A stretch of DNA of 64,000 bases from Protonemura montana (Eukaryota; Arthropoda; Insecta; Plecoptera; Nemouridae). Shown here piece after piece: positions 46,301 through 58,300 of this stretch. The stretch's first letter is position 1. Each line of letters starts with the position of its first letter. A model generated the notes under the pieces. That model saw only the letters and a program-made list of their open reading frames with translations. It was not told the DNA's origin and did not search any database. The position numbers and the translations under genes are program-made. Location of the stretch: positions 3,534,001-3,598,000 of the forward strand of contig OX387605.1 of NCBI GenBank assembly GCA_947568835.1, written 5' to 3'.

Positions 46301-49300
46301 TTGAGGGCACAAAACATTGTCCAGCTAAAGCAAAAGACACTCTCTGCTCATCCTCGCTCTAGGACGGACGTGTCCTGATCTTCTCGAAATGTAAGTCTTT
46401 TTACTCACTTGGTGTAGTTTTAGGATTGTGTCATTAAATAAATATCTCAGTTCACCAAATCATTTCTTATCACGTATAGACTTTTCACAAAGTCGCCCAC
46501 GAGCCTTCCGCCGATCATGTCTACCGACTTCTAAATTATCCCTTCAGGAAACAGGGTCCAGATCCCTTAACCTCTGGTGGTGGCAGCATGGAACCGCTAC
46601 CCGGTCCACAACATTTAGGTGGCCGCGATCCACAACATTTTGATGGCAGCGCGGTGGGATTCGAGTCTCTTCGCAAGGTTGGATTTCACATCGATCAAAC
46701 GTGATTGACTTTGCCGAATTTTGACCATTTTCAATTTTATTCTCAACTTGATGAACTTAACTTTTCCCGACTCAATAACGAAAAGGTAGAGTGGCGATGT
46801 CAATTTTTACAAAATTTTGGGTGAACTCGTTTCCAAACAATATCATGCGTAAATTCAGTGTTCAAATGTTAATTGCCATGGTGACGTCATGAGCGTTTTT
46901 TTTTTCTCGATCCAATGTGCGTTTTGTTTGTTAGATGAGGAGGATTAGAGTAGAGAGGCCCGAGATAAGCTAGGTCGCGTCGCGTTGCATTTTTCAGGTA
47001 AAATCTTTAAAATTTAACTTCAGTCTGGTCTTTCATAAATTCACAATGCCGCTTATTAACCATACTCCGACCGCAGAGGAGGTAACCGCTGTTCAAAATT
47101 CAAATCTTAGCCATTTAAATTTAGTTCCCGAATTTTCCGGATCGTCGGGCGTATCAGTAGAACATTTTTTCGACCGGCTTGATGAAATGTCATTTATGGG
47201 AAGCTGGACGAAAAGTCAGCAAGCGATTATTGCGCGTATGAAGCTAAAGGGCGACGCGTCTGCATATGTACAAGCCAACCCAGAGCTTAGAAGAGCGACT
47301 TATGAAATCTTAAAAACCGCTCTCACGAAATGGTTCAGAACCGATATCAGTGTCGAGAAACTGAACGAGGAGTTCTCGGCCTGCATCATGCGAACGTCTG
47401 AGACAGTTCAGCAATTCGCGACGAGACTGTCAATCGCGGGTTTTAGGACACAACAAGTAGGTGAGGACTTGGGCGAGCAGGCCTACGCCTAAAAAGCTCT
47501 GGAACGCGCCCTCCTTACACAATTTTTAAAAGGAATCGGGGGCAACATAAAACGCTTCGTCTTGACGCATCGACCGAAAACGTACGAAGAAGCATTAGAC
47601 TTCGCTCTTCACGAGGAGGCAGCGGAAGCCTCGATCGGTCCGACCGCCGTTCTGGTAGGAGCCGTCCGAAAGGAGCAACCTCAGTCGGTGCCCCAAAATA
47701 TCAATCCAAATTATCAGTCACGAACACCCCCACATGTAAATGACAATTCCGTGGGCCGAACCGTCACGTGTTTCTGTTGTGGAGGGAGAGGACACTACGC
47801 CAACGTGTGCCCAAGTAAGATCGCTTCATCGGCACCCCCTTCTAGACCAATTCCTGTCTGTCAAAATTGCAACAAACGGGGACATCGCGAAGATCACTGT
47901 TGGTATAGACGGGCTCCGCAGGTCCGAGGCACGGTTAAGGACGGGCGATACCAGCCAAAGGATTCCCCGCAGAGTGATCAGGCGCAAGGTGGTGATACAC
48001 CACAGGATTTTTAGACGTGCACCATATTCGGTCACCCGATGTGGCTTCGGCACGTGTTTTCAGCAATTGGCGAGTGCAAAGCGTCGGCACTACGCGGGTT
48101 CGAGGCGAAATTGTAACTGATAAATATCGGACACCAGTAACATTTCTCGTAGATTCCGGGGCTGAAGTATCTCTTATAAGCCAGTCAGTTCTAGAGGGTG
48201 ACATTAAGTATAGGCCGGAAACTCGCACAATTACCTCGGTGACAGGGGAAATGCTGCCAATCTTGGGCACAGCCTCCTTGAATGTCGTATTAGGGAAATA
48301 CGAGTACTTGTATTCGGGTTTCGCAGTGTGCAACGAAGCAATGAAGTTGCCATGTGACGGTATTCTTGGGAGAGATTTTATGAAATATTTCAAAATGGTA
48401 TTGGACTTTAATGAAGACATGTTAATCCACAATGATAACTTTGTAAAACTCGACCACACTTTCCATGGGGCGTTTGCGTCGTCTGCGGACTGTCGTCCAA
48501 ATCAACATGAAGTAAATTCTCACAACGTAAGGAACACCATTGTTGGTTCGGCGTCTAGTAGTCAAGAGGTACGGGAGAAAACGTTGACGGGAAATCAAAG
48601 AATTGGATCATTTTCTAAATTAGAAGCCATTTCCGAGACCACACCGAAAACATTAACTTCCGATGACATCGTATTGAGCGAGTTAAAAGCACAGATTGTA
48701 CAGTTAGAATTAAAAATGAGCAAGTTTCAAGAAGTTGTAGATAAAGTGGCAAGTGAAAACGTTTTGAGAAGGGAAATAGAAAATGTCGAGCCGTTGAAGA
48801 TTGACATGAAAGTAGTTTTTGAGAAAGAAGTTGAGAAAGATTTTGAGAAAGTAGTTTTTGAGAAAAAAGTTGAGAAAGATTTTGAGAAAGAAGTTGAGAA
48901 AGATTTTGAGAAAGAAGTTGAGAAAGAAGTTGAGAAAGATTTTGAGATCAGTATTGATAAAGATTTTGAGCGAGAAATTGTGAGAGATTTTGCGAAAGAT
49001 AAGAAGAATTGTGTCGTTTTTTCAGATTTTAGTGAGGAAAGAAAAGAGGTTTTGACAGATGTTTTGAGCGATTTTGAGGGAGAAGATAGAGTTTTGATGA
49101 ATTTGAGAATTAATATTTCGGAAAATGGAGAGAGAAAAGTTCTCTTGATGTGTGATTTTGTGAGAGATAGAAAAAAGGACGAGAATTTGCGTGTAAATGT
49201 TTCAGTTAACGGTTTGAGGACGGTCAGTGTTGTTAGTGAGGATTTAACAGGTGTGGAGGATACCGCTGACAGTTTAACAAGTACAGGTGTTAGATTTGGC

Positions 49301-52300
49301 GAAAACAACGATTCAGGTATGGTTCCGACATTGAAAGAGAATCAGCAAAGTGCAGATGCGATTGTTGTGAAAATTCTACCGATGTCCAATTTAGAAAATG
49401 TACAGCCCACCCCACATGGTGTCCACTTAAAAAACGAGGAATCTTGTACAAAACGCGATAAAGATAGTAGTGTAAAAAAGGTCGTCAAATTAAGATTAAG
49501 CAAGAATATAACGATACCTGGCCGCTCAGAGTTTTTAACCGAAGGTATCCAAACTAGGGGGGTCTGCGCGGACAAAGCTAAAAAGGACGTATTGTTTGAA
49601 CCTATTCGATTGTCGGTGCATGGCTTACAATGCGCAAGATCACTTTACACCGAAAATGACAGTCTCACGGCACAGGTTCGTATGATAAATGTGTCAGAAA
49701 GGGACATAGAACTCCAGAAAGGTCTTACCCTCGGTACAATAGAAATCTATCACGATATCATCACTAACACCACAATTAAAATTGATGAGGTATGTTCTGT
49801 AAATAATATAAATACGACTTTGCAACCAAACGAAACGCTGTCACTCATAGATTCGATGTGTCAGGTAGATCATGACCACTTAGACAAAAATGAAAAGGAC
49901 TCGCTTGCCGCTCTATTGTTCGAGTATGCGGATCTTTTCTTTAAGACTGGGGATACCATGGGCAAGGCGGTTGGTGTAGAACATGTTATTCACACGGGGG
50001 ATAATGCACCGATTAGATTGCGCCCCTATCGAGTACCAGAATCCATGCGTGGCCCAATGAAAGCAAAAATTGACGAGCTTCTCGCTAAAGACATTATCGT
50101 AGAGTGTAACTCGGCCTGGAGTGCGCCATGTATGGTAATTTTAAAGAAAAAGAACGACGGTACTACAGAGTACAGATTTGTTACAGATTTCCGGAAATTA
50201 AATAACATAACGCGCAAAGATGCATACTGTCTTCCGCAGATTAATGAATCTCTCGATTATTTGTCAAATTCAAAATATTTCACTACACTCGATTTACAAG
50301 ACGCCTATTACAATATACCTATCAGAGAGGAAGATCAGTGTAAGACTGCATTCAGCACAACAACAAACCATTACATGTACAAGAGGATGGCTCAAGGCTT
50401 ATGCAATAGCCCAGGAACATTTCAGCGCTATCTTGACTCCATCTTCGCAGGTATCCGCAATGTCACTTGTCTCATTTATTTAGATGATATTATTACATTT
50501 TCAAAAACTGTAGATGAACATATCACACGATTGAAGGAAATATTCAACATTCTGAGAACGTCGGGAGTAAAACTGAAACCTTCTAAGTGCACATTTTTAC
50601 AAAAAGAAACAGAATACCTAGGATTTCTCATCTCCTCGGAGGGTATAAAACCATTGCATTCTAAGGTTGAAGCTATCGCAAATTGGCCCGTACCAATTGA
50701 TGTGAGAGGAGTTAAATCTTTCCTGGGAATTTCATCGTATTACAGACGTTTTTTGAATAATTATTCAACGATATCTCGACCACTATGTCAATTAACGCGG
50801 AAAGATGTACCTTTCATTTGGTCGAAAGAGTGCGACGACTCATTTAACACCTTGAGAAAAGCATTATGCAGCGATGCAGTCCTCATTTTTCCAGATTTCA
50901 GTAAAGAATTTATCTTAACGACCGACTGTAGTCTAACTTGTGCTGGGGCCGTACTTGCACAGCGTGTTCAAGGCTTCGAGCGTCCCATTTGTTACGCAAG
51001 CAGGCAACTGCAAGACCGCGAGACACGATACTCAGCTTGGGAGCGCGAGGCACTAGCATGTGTTTGGGGAATGAGAACCTTCAGAACTTACTTATACGGC
51101 CGACACTTTATCCTAAAATCAGACCACCGTCCATTAAAACAGTTATTGACCATTTCTAATCAATCGTGTCGTCACAGCAACTGGTGTTTCACATTATCCG
51201 AGTACGACTTCGAATTCCAATATGTTCCCGGATCACAAATTTCACACGTAGATGCACTCAGTAGAATTCAAGTAGCGATCATAAATGCAGAAAATCAGGA
51301 ACCAGTAGAGGTCACGAAAGAGTTAGAACAAGAACCAGTAGAGGTCACGAGAGAAATAGGGCGAACAGGTTTAGAGAGCAAGTCAGAATTAGAGCAGGAC
51401 ACGATTGAGATTCCGACCGAAGAGGATATAGGCGAAAAGATCGCAAATGTACAGGTTCTCAGCGAAGAAAAGGTTACATCTGATTTAGACGACGAGGAGA
51501 CAATAAGAAAATGCGCGGAAAATGAGAAAATAGATTACGAACCAGTTTGGGATTTAGACAGAGTCAAAATTTGCCAACGTCGAGATGCGAAACTTATTAC
51601 GATCATTAACGGCTTAGAAAAAGATAGCAAGACCCATACCGAATTTTACCTGAACGAGCAAGGGATTTTGTATAGATATCGAGAGGGTGTAGAAAGTAAC
51701 CACAGATTAGTCATTCCTGAGACAATGATTTCAGTGATATTAAAAACATATCATGATTCGCCATTTTCCGGGCATGCTGGAATTCATAAAACGACAAGTC
51801 TTCTGATAACGCGTTTCTACTGGCCTGGAATGTTCAACCAAATTCGAGCATATGTGAAGCGATGTGTCAGTTGTCAGCAGCGAAAATCAAAACCACACCC
51901 GACACATGCCCCTTTACAATCATATCACGACGAAAATTTGCGAAAACCGTTTCAAATCACACATTGCGATATTTGCGGACCATTTCCCACCAGTTACAAA
52001 GGGAATAAATACGTGCTAACTTTCATTGATCGTCTGACGCGATATCCGATTTATTGTTGTCTTCCAGATCAAAAAGCTTCCACTGTTGCGCGCGCATTTG
52101 TCAACAATGTAGTTGCAAGTTTTGGATGTCCCGAAATTTTAGTCAGTGATAATGGCAGTAATTTTGTTTCAAAAATGTTTAATGAGGTAATGAACATATT
52201 GCAAATCAAACACAAAACCACCACAACTTATCACAGTCAAAGTAATGGTATCATCGAAAGAAGTCATTCAACATTTCATAGCATCATGAGTCACTATGTC

Positions 52301-55300
52301 CAAAACGAACCGTTATCTTGGGATGATTGCGTGCCCTTAGTTATGCTAACCATGAGGAGCAGCATAAGTACTTCTACAGGACACTCTCCTTATTTTCAAC
52401 TATACGGTACCGAAATGCCAATTCCTTACGCGGAATTCAGCAAACCATCGCGACCCATTTACAACACGGACGAGCACTATCCCAGTGAGCTCAGGAAGCG
52501 ATTGGAACAAGCATATTCGATTACTAGGGAAAATTTAAAACGCAGTGCTAAACAAAATGCAAAATATTACAATCGAAAAGCTGTCGAAGTAACTTTCAAG
52601 CCTGACGACATCGTTTATTTGTACACACCAATTTTAAAACAAAATTTAAACAAAAAATGGGCAAAATATTGGTCAGGACCGTTTCGAATTCTTAAACAAA
52701 AAACCGACGTAGTCTTCGAAATAAAACACGTTTACACGGGCAAAATACAAGTAGTACATAGCAACCGGTTAAAAGCATTTATAGAAACCATTGAAGAAGA
52801 AACGCACGACGATTTTACGCCTAAAGACACCGAGATTGAGTTGGTAATTCCAAATTTCGACAAAGTTTCGCAAGGATACTCGCTAAATTATGGTGACAAC
52901 GTCATAAACCAAAATTTAGAGGAGACAGAGACGCGATCAAAGTCACAGGATCATCTGTATGATAACGACAGAATGCCTTCAAATTTCACTTCTTCCTTTT
53001 GGACAAACAAATTCTGGAAAAAATCAAGCAAAAAAACTGATTCAAAGGCGATTAACGAAGCAGAGGACCGCGCAAGCGCCAGTCAAGACGTAGAGGACAC
53101 TGAAACTTCTCATTTGCCTTCAACTAGTCAAAAAAGTCCAATTGTAGTATTGAAAAGGAAAATATCAAAGTTATTGCCGAGTAGGACAGGTTTGCGTAAG
53201 GAAAGGACTCCATCACTTAAAGCTTTAGAAAATGCAACCTCGAAAGCACAGAAGAGGTGTGGTTAAATGGTTGGTGCCCCAAAATAGAGTCAAGATGAGA
53301 CTTTACAAATGAGGTCGTACAGACAAGTACCTTTGCATCCAGTTTATCCATCCTATGATGTCCATCTCTTTTACCAGTAGAAAATTTCCAAATAACAAAC
53401 ATTTAACATTGTTCCACCATATAACAAAAAAAAAAAGTATAACACTTCAACGGGAGCAAGCGGCGTCGAGACAAGGACGAAGACAACAATAGGATCGCCG
53501 AGACGTCTACCTCGAGGCGTAACACGAGGCGAGGGCGCAACTACCTGTACCAGCGGAGCAAGTGAACAGCACAAACGCTGAGAAAAATTAAATTAATTGA
53601 AATTGTTAACAGTAAAAACCTTTGCTCGGTCAAAAACATGAAATCCGAATTGTAATAAGTTAAACATGGTAACTGAGATTATAGAGATTATTGAATAGAA
53701 ACAGAATTAATTAAGAAAGAACGATGAGTGAAAGACAGTTGATGATGTGACACAATAAAAGAGGAAGATGTTTATTGAAGAACGGAAAAGATTAACGAAC
53801 ACGAGTTTGAAAAGAGAATTAGCTAAAGAAATTGATGCCATGATTATTAATAATTGATTTTAAGTATTAGGACAAGGATTTAAAAAAAAAAAAAAAAATA
53901 CATGAAAATGAGATATTGTTCCTGTGTTATATATTTTACGGATGTTCTCGATCAACGTGCACTTGCCATGCCTCGAAACCACCATCCTTCTTGAGAAGCA
54001 ACTTCAGAGCCGGACGAGTTGGGAGCTTCGTGGGACGACATTCGCAGAGTCTACTAACCTTGCGACGCCGACCTCACGGCTATCGTCAAGAGACCATCGT
54101 ACGAAGATTGGGGAAAACTACAAATTCCCACAATCGAACAATTTTCCAAACGTACAGCGACCAAATGACTCATTCAGAGCAAGTCCCCACCAGAAAGTGA
54201 CCCCTTCGAGCTACTGTCGTGCACCAAGCTAGGAAAGTGCAGTGTTTCTTTGTATTGCATAGTTCTCATTGTTTGAATTCAGATCATTTTAAGTAACATA
54301 AAAGGACCTTATCGAACAATCATCGACGACGACGAGTGAAACAGAACACTATAATTGCATCAAAATAGACGTATTATTGTCTATTCGCTTATTGAAATTG
54401 TCGAGTGAATAATTTGTACTTGTAATTGTGTTTTGTATTTGTATGTGTTTAGAGTAGAAATTCTTTAAAATTTTTTATTATATTCCCATTGTGACAGTTT
54501 AGCCTCACATGATTTTCAGATATGTTTCGTAATTTTCTTACAATTTCAAATTTTGTTTGTTTTGTTTTGTGATTAAAATCTTGTTTGTTTGTTTTGTTTT
54601 CACACCTGTAATGTTGTGATTGTTTCACCACCGTGGGGTGATAAAACAATCTGAGAAAGGCGAGGGTGATGTCATGGAGCGGACAGGTACTTTTTAGAAT
54701 CAATAACCCTTTTCCAAATTCTTTACGTTTTAACAAGGGATGATGCTTGCTATTCACACAGTCTTGGACAATTAGTCTCAAAGGCCATCCCGTCGGTCAT
54801 TGCCCGCGCGCTTTAGAAATACAGTCACTTATCAATCACACCTGCATTTAGGTATTTCAACTTGCACCCTCCCACCAAGTGTCTCTTGAGTTAGCAATGT
54901 GAACCCCGATTTGAGGGCACAAAACATTGTCCAGCTAAAGCAAAAGACACTCTCTGCTCATCCTCGCTCTAGGACGGACGTGTCCTGATCTTCTCGAAAT
55001 GTAAGTCTTTTTACTCACTTGGTGTAGTTTTAGGATTGTGTCATTAAATAAATATCTCAGTTCACCAAATCATTTCTTATCACGTATAGACTTTTCACAA
55101 AGTCGCCCACGAGCCTTCCGCCGATCATGTCTACCGACTTCTAAATTATCCCTTCAGGAAACAGGGTCCAGATCCCTTAACCTCTGGTGGTGGCAGCATG
55201 GAACCGCTACCCGGTCCACAACATTTAGGTGGCCGCGATCCACAACACATCGCCCCCCGAGAACCTCGCGGCTTTTGTCGTGTACGACCGCTCGCTGTCA

Positions 55301-58300
55301 ACTCTGATCAAACGCGACTTTTCGCATTAACTATTGAAAAACAAGTTGTCTACCAATCAAACTTGGGCGCCGCAGATTTGAATCGAAAGCCCTCGCGGCG
55401 ATGCTCGCGTACAGAATTCTTGTCGGAGACAATTTCGCGCTGATTGTTTTCGCACGAAACAATCACTCGATGGTGGTTTGTCTTCGAAAAGATGCTCCGT
55501 TAAGTTGAAGGGTAATTAGTATCCATCCGAGTTCTACAGAAACGGCCTGCATTTTCTGTTCAGAGCACGGCGTGCCATGCGATTGAAAGTGCACGTATGA
55601 TGGGCGATATCCTCTTGTAGGCCGCTAACGTTAAACAACGGGAAGCCCTTTGCACGGGATGACACGCTTCAAGGTCACTGGGTCACGTTAAGACGCGTTC
55701 ACCCTTCAACGTGCTATTATGTGCAGTGTTTAACGGATATGCTCGGTATCCAGCTACGATCACTGCAACCCACACAGTGTAGAATATGGCCACAGGCAAT
55801 GCGGGTTACATACTTAATACGTCGAGCAGAGCTACGACAGGGTTCAGTGTTTCTGCGAACAGTTTCTGTTCTGTTTCCAAAGCACATACAAGATACTTAT
55901 TACAAGCTCTTCCGTGATTTAGAAGTCTCAGGCGAAGTTCACAGCGGATTTTATGACTCCCAGTTCCGCAAGAACAGTCTTGGCGACATATTTTACAAGT
56001 TTATTGTGCACAAGTCGTGCCAGTACTCGAAGAAATCACCTGGACTACCATGGGGTTGATATCTTCGAGTTGGTAAATGTAATGCAAACGGTCGTTGTAT
56101 CGATTCATGATCGACAAATCAACTTCAATTACAAACAATCCCTGACCTGCAATTCTATTTGATATTGGTCTTTGGCTGAACTTGATTTGGGGTTTCAGGC
56201 ATTACTTCAGGACTTTAGGACTTTGGTATGAAGGGCGCTTTGTCTTGCCTGGTAGCCGTCGTAGGTCCACGACGCCCACTTGAGGTTGCAGCTCTGCACG
56301 TCGAACGGGAAATACTCGACGTTGATGTCGCATGAGGAGCGGAAGATGCCGTGACTGAGCCAGACGACTTCGCCCGAACTGCTGACGATCACGTTCGTGT
56401 TGATCACCGCCGAATTGTATTGCGAGTCGGCGCTGAAACATAGGAGAAATCCACGGGTAGAGACCAGCCCTTGTTGTTGGTGGCAAACTCATTATTAGCA
56501 TTGTCACAAAGTCCTATTGAGATTGTCTGGCGTGACAAGGATAAGCGCGACAGGCTGTTGTCTTGACCAATGTCACGGAAACCTGTCATAAAGCAAGTAA
56601 ATCAGCATTCTGTACCAATGTCTTAGTATGAATGTTAGTGCTCAACGACGCAATGCTTCCACGTCGACCCCACGTCACGACTTTGGCACGAATATATGCT
56701 GAATTAATTTGTAAGAGGAATGTTGCCAGCGGAAAATTAGAAAGCGACGAGCACAGACCATTTTCCCTGTAAGCTAAATGCATTTTCCTTGGTGTGTCGT
56801 CGAACAGGTACAGAATAATCTTGTCATAGCGCGGAGCTTTATGCGCGACACCTGCAACTAAGTAGATGTCCTTATTCCATTCAGCATGTACCTATCAGTT
56901 AGGAGGTATACATGATAACTCGCTCGTTCTCTATGTTGATGTCGCTCTGAGCGTCGTGTTGGGATCTGTCGATTAGTTTTGCATTTGTAAATGGCTCGAG
57001 CACATACAATTAAGCTGTTGGCGTAGTTCAGGTATAGTACTACTACCTCGTTAAAGTTAGGTTAATGAACTGAATTAATTCGCCAAAGTTGAATTTGAAA
57101 TTAAGATCGCGCGGACGTGCCGTGTCGAAGTTTTCAAGTAGAGGTCGCGGTGCACGGATGGGACTCTTGGCCTGCTTTGCCGCAGTCCCAACCAGTCTCG
57201 ATCGACGAGTGGTCCCAGCTTTGTCATAATAACGAACGATTTAATCTCCAGCGAAATTATTCATTTTTCTTTGGGGCTCCAAATTAATTGGTCTTGACTC
57301 TCCGTGATTGACGTCAGAATCAGATCAGTGTACACACAAGTTTATTGGATTTTAAAAATCGAGCTGAATTCGTGGCTGAGGCGAGCGCCGCCGACCAATT
57401 GTCTTGGAGATGATGAGGAGGCTCGCCGAGCAAAGGCTGGGAGAGAATGTTACGATCGTGCTAATTTTATAATTAATCTACAAACTTTTAGTCGAGTCAA
57501 CATTTGTCAGACGAGTCGAGAGCGGCGTGCCTCTCTCCGTCAAGAATCTCGCTTTACCATTGGCACCGCTAACGTCACCGGCCTCGTCACCGCCAAGATG
57601 CACATCGCCGGATGCCGAATGCCGTATGCCGTGATAAGGCGATATTGATTTCTACACGCTCATTGCTGACACGTCGCCGTATTTTCTAGTTGTAATCATC
57701 TGAATCCACCGAGCTGCACGCCTCAGTGTCATCCCCTGAAAGGGCCAGCAAGGCTTGCCTTTGTTATAATTTGTATGCTCACGACGGCGTGTTCTTTTCT
57801 GAACGCGCTAAGAAATAAATCACAATACCGAACGCAGGCAGCCAGGGCTCGCTCAAATTCATAACCAGAACCAGAAGGGTTTACATGCCTGCCTGCTATT
57901 GCAGCAGACTGCAATTAAATATTTGCAATTATAAGAGTGCATTAATTGCAAGCACATGTACGCCCATATCCGAGCACAATGAAGTGGCTTGCATGTTGTG
58001 TTATGTGCATGACATTTTGAAATGAGCGCAGTGGCCTGTTTTCTCCAAGGTCGGACTTTGAAGCGAACTCCATACTACGTTCGCGGATAAAGCTCGCCTC
58101 CTTCTGTTGCTTTCGAACAGTTTTGCGCATGATTTTGCTCGTAGTAAAAATGCATATTGGACTCTTTCACAGCGCTCCCCATCCCATTGATTGCCTCGGC
58201 TCGCCAAGCTAAGGGCGGTGAAACGTGATCCATGCCTACCCATGCAACGCGTGCCGTTTTTGAAATCTCACCCCCAGCCGATGGCGCGCGGGGACGACAC

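Larger units (their letters stand above)
46060..55247 (+). mobile_element. Gypsy-type LTR retrotransposon, full length, 9,188 bp
   Basis: Two LTRs of 578 bases (46060-46637 and 54670-55247), starting TGTC and ending ACA, enclose gag and pol. A 4-base target duplication CATC flanks them (46056-46059 and 55248-55251). A putative tRNA-Leu primer site follows the left LTR, and a purine-rich tract precedes the right. The order protease, reverse transcriptase, RNase H, integrase is that of the Gypsy (Metaviridae) group. No envelope-like frame was found in the 1.4 kb after pol, and I see no chromodomain. The LTRs read as identical wherever I compared them, so the insertion is recent. It sits antisense in an intron of the nicotinic receptor gene. 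Gag has one premature stop, so this copy probably needs helper proteins. Confidence 0.95.

Noticed and set aside
48727..49308. 193-residue Ser/Phe/Thr-rich minus-strand frame
   Set aside because: It is the antisense of the Glu/Lys repeat in pol; composition is explained by that repeat.
53916..54232. Short frames after pol as an envelope gene
   Set aside because: About 100 residues, no signal peptide, fusion or membrane segment recognised.
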